From the NCBI GenBank assembly GCA_028386065.3, contig JAKUCV010000897.1, positions 142,869 to 206,868 on the forward strand: a DNA stretch of 64,000 nucleotides, written 5' to 3'. Shown in pieces: positions 35,301 to 44,346 of this stretch. A program made the position numbers and the translations under genes. Source of the DNA: Turnera subulata. Taxonomy: Eukaryota; Streptophyta; Magnoliopsida; Malpighiales; Passifloraceae. The notes under the pieces were generated by a model. The model was not told the DNA's origin. It made no database searches and worked only from the letters and a program-made list of their open reading frames with translations. The first letter of the stretch is position 1. Every line of letters begins with the position of its first letter.

Positions 35301-36174
35301 GAGTTGCAGGTTTTGGGTAGACCGGTGGTTAGATCAAGGCGCTTTGATGGATGTCTTCCCTAGACTCTATAATATAGCAGTAGTGCCTGATACATTAGTC
35401 TGTGATGTGTTTATCTTCGCTGGTGGCAGATGGGTGTGGAACCCCTCCTAGAGGAGGAATCTCTTCTCTTGGGAGCTGGTCCAGATCGAGGAACTGCGCA
35501 GTTTGCTTTCTCATGTTACTTTGAGTGTTGACAAGGAAGATTGTTGGCGCTGGAGGGCTGATAAAGATAGGATATTTTCGGTGAAATCTGGTTACCAATT
35601 TGCTCTCTTCACTCGTGGGCTGCCATCTTAAACCTTGTGTTTTGCTAAGCTTGGTGTCTCCGAAAATTGAGTGCTTTACCTGGTTATTATTTCATTCTGG
35701 TGTTTGCACTAGAGCCGAGCTTGCTGATATAACATTATTTCTATCAATGAGGCTCTTTGTCCTTTTTGTAGAAAGGAGGTTGAAACCATTGACCATTTGT
35801 TCGTTCATTGCAGATTCTCATGGATGTTGTGGACTAAACTATGTAAATGGTGGAATTTGAAGTGCTGTTTGCCCAGGGGGATAGATGATTGGTTTGCTCA
35901 CTGTTTTGGGTTGGCTTGCTCTCCATTGGCTAAATCAACTTGGATTACCATTTTCTATGCTACCGTTTGGAGCTTGTGGCTATGGAGAAACAAACTGGTT
36001 TTTGAACAAGTTGATGTGAATTGGGAACGGTTGTTTGATATTGTTCTCTTGAGAGCCCTTGCTTGGATCAAAGCTAGACAACCGTTATTTCCGCTTAGCT
36101 TATCTGATGTACTCATTTGCCCTGAGAGTCTTAAACTGTGGAGAGGAGTCCCCTGTAAGCTGTTTTATGTCTAG
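32364..36174 (+). pseudogene. LINE ORF2 (endonuclease, reverse transcriptase, zf-RVT), broken
   Basis: The linker EKTLEVGNAIGLDLGLEIV (about 32500) precedes the endonuclease at 32668-33480, with PWNVRG, LCETR, IGDFNEV and GDSDHCPL, all expected catalytic motifs. A stop and frameshift near 33500 lead into the RT: KASGPDGF (about 34010), then a stop at 34056, FDQFRPISL, and VDF-stop-KAYD (about 34400). After another shift come LKQGDPLSPLLFN and the catalytic FADDT (about 34700), then TYLGLPIG and LSIGGRVTLI. Further breaks follow at 35266 and 35449. The zinc-binding segment near 35760-36000 contains CPFCRKEV and the W.LWRNKLVF helix. Confidence 0.85.
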
Positions 36175-36293
36175 CCTATGTTGGTCTTATTGTAGGTGCT
36201 GATCTCAGTTTGTATGGTTGCACAGGGTGGGCATCTCTCTAATGACTACCCTTTTTATTATCATTAATAATACTTTGTTTATATATAAAAAAA

Positions 36294-36795
36294 AGCTATC
36301 CCTCCGTAAAAAAATGTGAACAGAAAAATCAATTTAATGAAATATATAAATTAGTAATGAAAAACTAGTTTATATAAAAGAAATCTGATGTGCCACCTAT
36401 CACGTAGTCATTGACTCTTGGATTGTCTTTCAATAATGTGATAAGATGAGTTTTTCTTGTGCTCTCAAGTTCTGGGCCTTGTTTTCTATCTTGAGTTTGG
36501 GTTCTTTTTTCTTGGGCTGCCAGGATGACTTAAGCCTATCTCTATCAAAAGTTGTGGTTGATATAATCACGGCCGGATCCCGAAATTGGAACCAGTAACC
36601 ATAAGAAAAACAATTTGAAAAATCAAATCAAAAATGAAAAGCTTGGAGTCGAACCTATAATCACAAGCATGCACAAACAACGCTCAAGCCACTGAACCAA
36701 CTACTAATTTGGGAAACATTATAAGTACTATGATTAGGATCTTAAGAGGGCCTGGCCCCCTTGCCCCACATCCGCCCTTGGGTATTTTATGCTGA
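36294..36795. other. Intergenic between LINE and repeat array
   Basis: Unique AT-rich sequence. Nothing recognised. Confidence 0.45.
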
Positions 36796-36830
36796 CTAGT
36801 TTTTTTACAAGTGCGATGCACGTGACATAG
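36796..36830 (-). other. Candidate reversed Helitron 3' end
   Basis: On the minus strand the sequence reads GTGCATCGCAC (4-bp stem, 3-nt loop), then TTGTAAAAAAA, then CTAG, then T. A hairpin 11 nt before CTRR with T following is the Helitron 3' rule. I could not find a convincing matching 5' end near 50.15 kb. Confidence 0.4.
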
Positions 36831-36863
36831 TATTATATTTTTTAAATAACGTGGTATAGTAAT

Positions 36864-36902
36864 AATCTTATTCTTTTCTTTAAAAAAAAAAATCTTATTC
36901 TT
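36864..36902 (+). repeat. Micro-insertion with 12-bp duplication
   Basis: AATCTTATTCTT at 36864-36875 and 36891-36902 flanks TTCTTT plus A9. Confidence 0.5.
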
Positions 36903-37476
36903 GAAAAGGATTTATAAAATCGATTATTGTTAATGATATTTTTTAATCTTTTTATATTGTAAATTTCATAATTTTAATTATTAAATTATATTATTAATGA
37001 AGAAAATTATTAAATTATATTATCATTTCTTATTATTATTTCTTTTCGTGGTATGAATTCCTGTGACAATACTTATTTCGCTTATTATTCTTTTTCGTAG
37101 TTTTCTTTGACTACTGTACTCAACTCCTCTTTCAGTAATTCTTAATGATAATAAATTACAAACATATCTGTCACGAGCTCCTTCGGTTATTCTTTTTAGT
37201 AAACGTTATTTTTGTTCATGATTTTTGTTGACTTTTTAGCTGCACTTCTTCATATTTTTTGTAGTTGTTGAGAAAATATAAATAAATGCATTATTTACAA
37301 TTTGTTTATGCAGTAAAATAGGAATTTGTAAATCAATTATTGTTAATGATATTTGTTAATCTATTGATATTCTAACCTAAATAATTTTAATTATTAAATT
37401 ATATTATTATTGAAAAAAATTATTAAATTATATTAATATTTCTGGTCCTTGTTCTTTTTGTAGTTTACAATAACTA
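36890..37476. repeat. AT-rich ~500-bp-period array, left part
   Basis: Shares landmarks with 48160-50150: TCTTAATGATAATAAATTACAAACATAT, a GTTGACTxTTxxxCTGxxCTTCTTCATA block, AGAAAATATAAATAAA, and TTTATAAATCGATTATTGTTAATGATAT-type segments. The Helitron interrupts it at 37476. Confidence 0.65.
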
Positions 37477-39315
37477 TCTATTATATATATTTAAAGCTGT
37501 ATCCCTCACCAGGTTTTGATACATAAGATTTTTGAGGTCTTGCTTTATTGCCATGTGGATGCTTTGGGGTCTTCCTTTACTGCCATATGTAGGGTTGTAG
37601 GTGTAGTTTGATTAGCCATAATGACAAATATAATTATCCCAAAGTAATTAAACTCCCAATTATATCCTGATAATAATTAAACTCTTATAACAAAATCCTG
37701 ATAAGAATTAAACTCTTATCTTAAAAAACTGATAAGTTATGTCATTGATTTGAAAACAAAAGTCATCGTTATTCTATTATTTTATATATATTATGTGATC
37801 TACTTTAAGAATTGTATTACCTTTATTGATAAACTTTACAACTGATAAGATAATATTGTTATTCAAAACTAATCTTCAATCATTTTTATTTTTTCGTGTA
37901 TCTCTTCAAAAATTTCATCATCTCTGTGAAATAATATTCTCTGTATGTGATACAATTTCACCATCATTCATTCATTTTCTTTTACTCCCTCTTTGTTTTG
38001 TTTTTGCACTACACAAGGTCAAGATACAATCTCTCTCTGTGTGTGATACAATTTCTCTATCATTATTCATTCTCTGAAATTCCTTTTTTGTTTTGTTATT
38101 ATTTGCATAAGTACGAATGTTGATATAGCATTAAAGTTATTTTTTCTCTCATAATTAAGCATCCTATTTGTAATTATATTCTTTTTATTCTCCCAATCTA
38201 TTTTAATTATTTTTGTATTTTTTTGTTTGTGTAGGAAAATGTATATTAAAGCTTTTGATGAATTGATCCCTGACAATGGTTTAGGGAAAATTCAAGTTAG
38301 AGTTTTGAAATTATGAGAATCTTTGAACACAAAATTATAGAACCTCCTTATTAGTCCAGATATGAGTTTAATTGATGCAAAGGTACGTTTGATTTTTCAT
38401 GTCTATTAATTTTTTAATTTTTCACTTCATAAATTAATTGTTCTTTATATTATTATTTTATATAATATTTTTTGGTGGTTTCTTTAATGTTTTATATATT
38501 TTTTTATCATTTTATATTTTTATATTTTTATATTTTTTATTTTAAGACTTAATTATTCATGTTTAAATTTATAAAATTAGTTATTATTTATCATATTAGT
38601 AAATATTTTTTTATCTATTCTTATGATTTATATTCTATTTTTTGTATTAAAGTTTTTCTTCATAATAATAGATTTATTTATTTATTTTTATGATTTCTAT
38701 TTCAAAAATTTCTCATTTTATGTTTGTTATTTTTTTTATTATTACTAATTAACTCTTAAATTTTTTTATTCTGTGCTTAATATTTTTTTTATTTTAAGGG
38801 TCAATTATGTAGGCCCAAGCATGGATCAACAATTGACGCAGGTATAAATTTACAAAATTAATTATCATTTGTATTATTATTGAGTATTTTATTTTATTTA
38901 TTTTCCTAATTTATTTATATTTTCTATTTTAATGGTATTTCTTGAGACGCCCCGACCCGTATTTACCGTACACAGTAAACACGTGCCGGAACTGTGACAA
39001 CCCAACCCAACAAAGCCCAACAGTTAGTGTATAAAATAATAAACTGGCCAACGGCCCAACAACTAAACTGAAAACCGGCCCTTCGGCCCAACAAGAAACT
39101 TGTCACCCGAATCCCAGGGACATCAACAACAATAACTATCTGGCCCAATGGCCCATTACAACATATACACAGCAGAGAACATAACAATATACACAGCGGA
39201 AGACCTATGACTCACATGACAACTAGGCAAAGCCCAATGCAACTAATGGATCCGAGTCCTGTCCGAGGGTACGCATCAGCTCGCCCGGTACGTTCCTGCA
39301 CTACAAACAACTCAC

Positions 39316-39364
39316 CCTACGGGATGAAACCCCGCAGGCGAGGGGTGAGTCCGAAACGCTCACC
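39316..39364 (-). promoter_or_regulatory. Paired conserved hairpins in the solo LTR
   Basis: CCTACGGG/CCCGCAGG (39316-39338, one G-T pair) and GGTGAG/CTCACC (39344-39364). The same pair occurs at the same place in the other two LTRs. Confidence 0.6.
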
Positions 39365-41615
39365 GACGAAAGATAAACAGTGATATATTCAACCATAATA
39401 CTTTCGATGTAACAGCCCCGGTAATTTTTATGTTATTACCGTCACCGTAAATTTATTTTTACAGTTAATTACTATTAAAATTAATCTTGAATAATTAATT
39501 AACGGTAATTTACGCTTCGGAATCCAAAACCGAGCCCTGTCCCACGCTCGAGATTTTTCTGCGGATTTTCCGGACCAAAGTTGGCATTTTTCGGGTCCAG
39601 AAATATCGAGAAAAGTCAGGATTAACCCCGAGTTATCGGGCTAGGAATTAATCAAGGGGGTATTAATAATATTTTCTGGACCGGATGGGACACGACTGCA
39701 TAATGCAGCCGCCATGCCCTGTACACACATGAAGACTTGTCTTCACTGTGATGCCCGTGAAACGCCAGTTGCAATCCATGATTCTTTTTTTTTATCTTCT
39801 TTTTCTCCTGCACCACTTCACTCTCTGCACCACTTCATCTGCTACCACACGAACCAAGCTTTACCTACAAATTCACTGCCAACCCACACCTTTCCTTCCT
39901 TCACAAACTGAACCAAAGAGAAGAAAAAAAAAACAAACAACACACCATACACCAACCGACGCCGTCCCTTCCCTTTTCTCCTTATTTTCTTTTCTTTTCT
40001 TTTCGTTTTTTTTTTCTTTTTCCCTTCCTACCCCCACCGTGAACCTCACTGCCGGCCACCACCCTACACCACACGTCGCCACCTGCGCAAGCCGTCGCGC
40101 CTCGCCGCCGTCCTCTTCCTCCTCATCTCCCTGCCGCGACACCACCTGCAGAGCGACCGCCGAGCCGACGAGACACCGACGAGCAGACCATCCCCACCTG
40201 CGTGCAGAGAAGCCGACGTCGCCCCCCTTGCTCGCGTCGGACCCGGCCGCGCCTCTCCTCTTCCTCAAGCTGCCGAGTCGCTCCCGCCGTCGCCAACACC
40301 GTCTGCCTGCCTCGCTCCCTGCTTCAGCCGTCGCGCCGCCCGGTTTTGGAGGTGAGCACGACCCGGCTACATGGAGCTCGGGTCGAGATGACCCGCGAGA
40401 GGGAAACGGGTTAGGGTGAGTTTAGGGTTGGATTTGGGCTAGGAAGTGGGCTTGTGGGGTTTGGGTATATGGGCTGAGTGAGTTTGGGCTTGGGTAGTAG
40501 AGTTGGGTATTGTGGTATGGGCTTTGGGCCTGGTCATGAGGTTGGAGTTTGGTTTTGAGTGTGGGCTTAGAGGTTAGGTTTGGGTTTGGGTTTGGGCTTG
40601 GACTTGGACTTGGCCCAGTCTGAAAAATAAATAAAAAAAAGAAGAAGAAAATATAATTTTGAGAAATAAACCTGGAATTAAAAATAAATTATGAAAATAA
40701 TATTTTGGGGATCTTAGGAAAATATAAATATGGAACTAATGGAAAATATAAACTTTGGAGAAGTATATGGTATAAGGGAAAATTAATTTTGGAAAAAAAA
40801 AGAATAGGATATAAAATAATTGTTAAGAGGGAAATAATTGGAGAATATATATACATAGTGAGTTATAATAATTTTGAGGGAAATAATTTAGGGAAGAGTA
40901 ATACATAGTAGGTATTGTACCGGAATAATATCCGGAAATAGGAATAAATATAGTAATATTTTGGACCCTGGGAATAAGTGGAGAAGACGATGATAATGGA
41001 ATAACTCGGGGAAGTACCGAGTCAGTGCGTTAGTTATTTCTTTTTACGGATTATAGTAAAAGTCAAGCATGAGCATACCATCTTATATATGCATATTATT
41101 TGTTTGATATAGGAGTTGATAACGAGCTGATACCTGAGGAGCCGGACTTGGAGTCAGTTGGACAGTTCCAAACTTGATATCGGCTAAGGTGAGGATGGAT
41201 AACCTTGGATATGTGCCTGTAATGCTGTGTATGAATTTTTTGTTTGCTTGAACAGTTTATTAGCTGCTATATGATTGCTATGGAAACTGTTGATGTTACT
41301 GTTGCTATTTGTTGATGTGGACTTGCCATGATGTTGTTGAAATATGCTGTTGGTTTGTGATATTGTGAGAAATCATTGAACTGTTGATTGTGAGAACTTG
41401 GAAATAAGAAATTGTTGGCTGGTTGAGTTTGAGAAGTGATTTGTGATGATTAAAAGTTGAGTTATGATGATAGAGTAATGGGATTGGAAATTAATTTGAG
41501 ATGATGATATAATTGTCACTTGGAAAGTAGAGGTACGACCCGATGGTTTGAAAATTAATTCTGAGATGCTATGGTTGGTTACTTGTTTTGGTTGACATGA
41601 TGATGACTGTGGTTG

Positions 41616-41725
41616 GGGTATACCAAATACCCAGTGGTTCGGATATACCGAATATCCGGTTGGCATGTTGATGCTTGAGGTTGGGGTATACCGAATACCC
41701 AGTGGTTTGGATATACCAAATATCC
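41616..41725 (+). repeat. Hairpin array, gypsy LTR 1 (GGGTAT/GGATAT units)
   Basis: Four 17-nt dyads alternate: GGGTATACCAAATACCC (41616), GGATATACCGAATATCC (41641), GGGTATACCGAATACCC (41684) and GGATATACCAAATATCC (41709). The third stem pair is G-C in two units and A-T in two. GTACGACC occurs on each side, at 41533 and 41807. Confidence 0.8.
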
Positions 41726-41999
41726 GGTTTTGGGGTTGTAGATTCCAGTATGATAAGAGTAGTGTGATTCTCTTAGACCTAGCATCCGGAATTAATTAAT
41801 AACCAGGTACGACCCTAGCTTGTCCAGTGACGGGCCCGGAAGATAAAATTGGTATTGAGATAATGTTTAAGCATTCTTTTGGTCTTGGTTTGTTGCTTGT
41901 GGTAGTTTTCTTGTGTTGTGATTGGTTGTGTTTACTGTTGAGATTGTTGTGCTATTTCGAAAGTATTACAGTTGAATATATCTCTGTTTATCCTTCGTC

Positions 42000-42048
42000 G
42001 GTGAGCACTTCGGACTCACCCCTCGCCTGCGGGGTTTTATCCCGTAGG
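42000..42048 (+). promoter_or_regulatory. Paired conserved hairpins, gypsy LTR 1
   Basis: GGTGAG-N9-CTCACC (42000-42020) is followed after 5 nt by CCTGCGGG-N7-CCCGTAGG (42026-42048). It lies about 325 bp before the LTR end, a likely R/U5 position. Confidence 0.6.
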
Positions 42049-42374
42049 TTTGGTTGATCGTAGCTCAGGTACGATGTTCGTTGGCTGCTGCTTACTTCTC
42101 CACCTGACCCGGATCCATACACCGCTGCATCTGCATTTTAGTCTTCCGCTGCTTGTTTTTCTATTGTGAATTTGCTGTTGCTGCTGTATTATATTTGATG
42201 TTGATCAGATTGGAATGTTGGCTTGAATAATGGACCCCGAGGTCGGGTGTCAGATATTGTATATGTGGTTTGCGTGTATTGTATTATATTTTGTATGTAC
42301 TGTCTGCTACTGTAGTAAGAACAGTTCTGGCACGTGTTTACCCTATACGGTAAATACGGGTCGGGGCGCTTCAG

Positions 42375-42387
42375 TTTGGTAGCGGAG
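42375..42387 (+). other. Primer binding site (TTTGGTAGCGGAG)
   Basis: One base after the LTR end. It resembles the initiator-Met PBS (TGGTATCAGAGC) but differs at two positions. Confidence 0.6.
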
Positions 42388-42500
42388 TAGGCAGTAGGTC
42401 ATTAGGGACATAACTGTGGTTGTATGACTGTTTGTTTGTGCATAAGATTTGTCACGACATGATATGGCATGCATTCATATACATTCTCATATAGGTACGA

Positions 42501-43731
42501 ATGGATCCGGTTGGAGGAAATCAGCAAGCTGGAGGTCATTTAGATGATGATCAGGTATCGGTGGATCAACCGCAGCAAGTTGCGGGAGGTCCAGAACAAC
42601 TTCCGAATGTTCCTATGGGAGATCCTACGCAGATGTTGAAAGTGGTCACTCAGATTCTGCGAAGGCAAGATTCCAGAGATGCTCGTATCGCAGCTATGGA
42701 AGCTTGAGAGCAGGAGAACCAGGGACCAGTTGAGGGTCCAGTGTACATGAAGCTGGAGAAGCTTGGGGCCGAGATTTTTACCGGTGTCACCACACCACAG
42801 GATGCTAATCGATGGCTCAGGCAGACAAACAGGGTCATGCTGAAGCTGACATGCCGGAATGACAGGTGGGCCAGATATGCCGCCGCCATGTTCCGAGGAG
42901 ATGCTGTTGGTTGGTGGGAGTCTACCACCAGGGACATGCAGACACCTATCACTATGCCGTGGACCCAGTTCATGGAAATGTTCCGGAGGAAGTTTGTTTC
43001 CGAGGCATACCAGGACCAGTTGAGATGGGAGTTTCTGGGACTGCAACAGGGACTGGATCAGTCGGTCAATGACTATGAGGTCAAGTTCAACCGTCTGTCT
43101 ATTTATGCCAGCGAGTTTGTAGCTACTCCGGAGGCTAGATGCAAACGTTTCTGGGATGGTCTTCGATCTGGTATCCAGACAGTTATGGGGTGCAAGGCCT
43201 ACGAGACTTACCAGGATATACTGACAGATGCCCTGAGAGCTGAGATTATCTGGCTGGGCAATGAGAGAGAGCAGCAGGAGAACCGAAAGAGGCATGCTGC
43301 ACAGAGTTCTGGGGGACAGAACAAGAGGTTCCAAACACCAGCGAACCGGTCAGGATATGGACAGAGCCGGTTCATACCAGCCGAGTCAGGGACGTGGATG
43401 GAACAACAACTACAACAACCGAGGTAGTTCTTGGACTCAGTCTGGAGGGACTTCATCCTGGAGTGCTCGCCCGAGACTTCCTCTGTCTCAGGTGAGGTGC
43501 TATGAGTGTAACGAGACTGGACACTACCGATATGCTTGTCCCAAGTTGGGGAGATCTGGAGGTTCAGCACCTGTTCAGACGGTGCAAGCTTCAGTTGCTA
43601 GTGTTCCCAGTGGTTCTGGAGCTGGCCGAGGTCGAGGACGTGGAGCTGTTCCTGCTAGGACCCAGTCAGCCATGAACCAGAGTACAGCAGTACCGAGAGC
43701 ATTTGTGATCACCGCTGCATCTGCATTTTAG
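42501..43731 (+). pseudogene. Gypsy gag with CCHC zinc knuckle, broken
   Basis: Opens with ATG and MDPVGGNQQAGG. A TGA at 42705-42707 interrupts a frame that otherwise runs to 43425. The Retrotrans_gag domain lies around 42760-43260 (EIFTGVTTPQDANRWL, AVGWWEST, FMEMFRRKFVSEAY, VNDYEVKFNRLSIYA). A frameshift near 43375 leads to the C-terminal frame with the zinc knuckle CYECNETGHYRYAC (about 43500). The last residues (TAASAF and stop) cross the deletion junction into LTR sequence. In the family, Gag forms the particle that packages element RNA. The long LTR and this Gag fit a chromovirus of the Tekay/Del kind, but no chromodomain is left to confirm it. Confidence 0.85.
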
Positions 43732-43963
43732 TCTTCCGCTGCTTGTTTTTCTATTGTGAATTTGCTGTTGCTGCTGTATTATATTTGATGTTGATCAGAT
43801 TGGAATGTTGGCTTGAATAATGGACCCCGAGGTCGGGTGTCGGATATTGTATATGTGGTTTGCGTGTATTGTATTATATTTTGTATGTACTGTCTGCTAC
43901 TGTAGTAAGAACAGTTCTGGCACGTGTTTACCCTATACGGTAAATATGGGTCGGGGCGCTTCA
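43711..43963 (+). repeat. Truncated gypsy 3' LTR (last 253 bp)
   Basis: Matches 42121-42373 at a constant offset of 1,590 with two substitutions and no gaps, then TSD TTCGA. Confidence 0.92.
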
Positions 43964-44220
43964 TTCGAAGTAACGCAACCATCAAATCAGATGAATCTAT
44001 CACAAACAATATAACAGTGGATTACAACCCAAACAACACATCAAGGAATCTAACACAACCAACACGTCAAAGGAATCTCACTAAATCACATCAAAGCCAA
44101 GACCAAAAGATTACTTATTAATTTTTATTACTGATTTTGTCTTCCGGGCCCCGTCACTGGACAAGCTAGGGTCGTACCTGGTTATTAACTAATTCTGGAT
44201 GCCAGGCCCCACCACAATCC

Positions 44221-44346
44221 GGGATCAACATCCCCATATCTCAAATCCGGGATCAACATCCTAATATCTCAAATCCGGGGTCAACACCCCAATATCTCAA
44301 ATCCGGGATCAACATCCCAATATCACAAATCCGGGGTCAACACCCC
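44221..44346 (-). repeat. Hairpin array, solo LTR (28-bp period, five units)
   Basis: 14-nt dyads lie exactly 28 bp apart at 44221, 44249, 44277, 44305 and 44333. Units 1, 2 and 4 are GGGATCAACATCCC-type (unit 2 ends CCT); units 3 and 5 are GGGGTCAACACCCC. The fourth stem pair switches A-T to G-C on both sides. GGTCGTAC (44170) and AGTCGTAC (44397) bracket the array. Confidence 0.85.

Larger units (their letters stand above)
30431..36293 (+). mobile_element. L1-type LINE, nearly full length, decayed
   Basis: A non-LTR element with ORF1, ORF2 (endonuclease, reverse transcriptase, zinc-binding reverse-transcriptase-associated domain) and a short 3' UTR ending TATATATAAAAAAAAG at 36280-36294. 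No RNase H domain follows the zinc-binding domain, unlike the LINE at 52-58 kb. The 5' end is uncertain and I did not find a target-site duplication, so the start given is only the first ORF1 codon seen. Confidence 0.85.
39408..42373 (+). repeat. Gypsy 5' LTR, 2,966 bp
   Basis: TGTAACAGCCC...GGGGCGCTTCA. It contains a CT-rich then GC-rich block (39780-40410) ending at GGAGGTGAGC, a GGGCTTGGG-rich stretch, AT-rich sequence, AAGGTGAGGATGG (41186-41198), a hairpin array (41616-41725), paired hairpins (42000-42048) and a CACGTGTTTACC...GGTAAATACGGG end. Confidence 0.88.
39408..43963 (+). mobile_element. Ty3/gypsy element with internal deletion
   Basis: TSD TTCGA is at 39403-39407 and 43964-43968. 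The 5' LTR (39408-42373) is complete, followed by PBS TTTGGTAGCGGAG (42375-42387), gag (42501 onward), and then directly the last 253 bp of the 3' LTR (43711-43963). Protease, RT, RNase H, integrase and about 2.7 kb of the 3' LTR are missing. The retained LTR part differs from the 5' LTR at two positions by eye, so both the insertion and the deletion are recent. Confidence 0.9.

Noticed and set aside
39748..40419. 223-codon ORF in gypsy LTR 1
   Set aside because: Ser/Pro/Arg-rich translation of a CT-rich and GC-rich leader with no domain. The same block in the other LTRs encodes unrelated protein.
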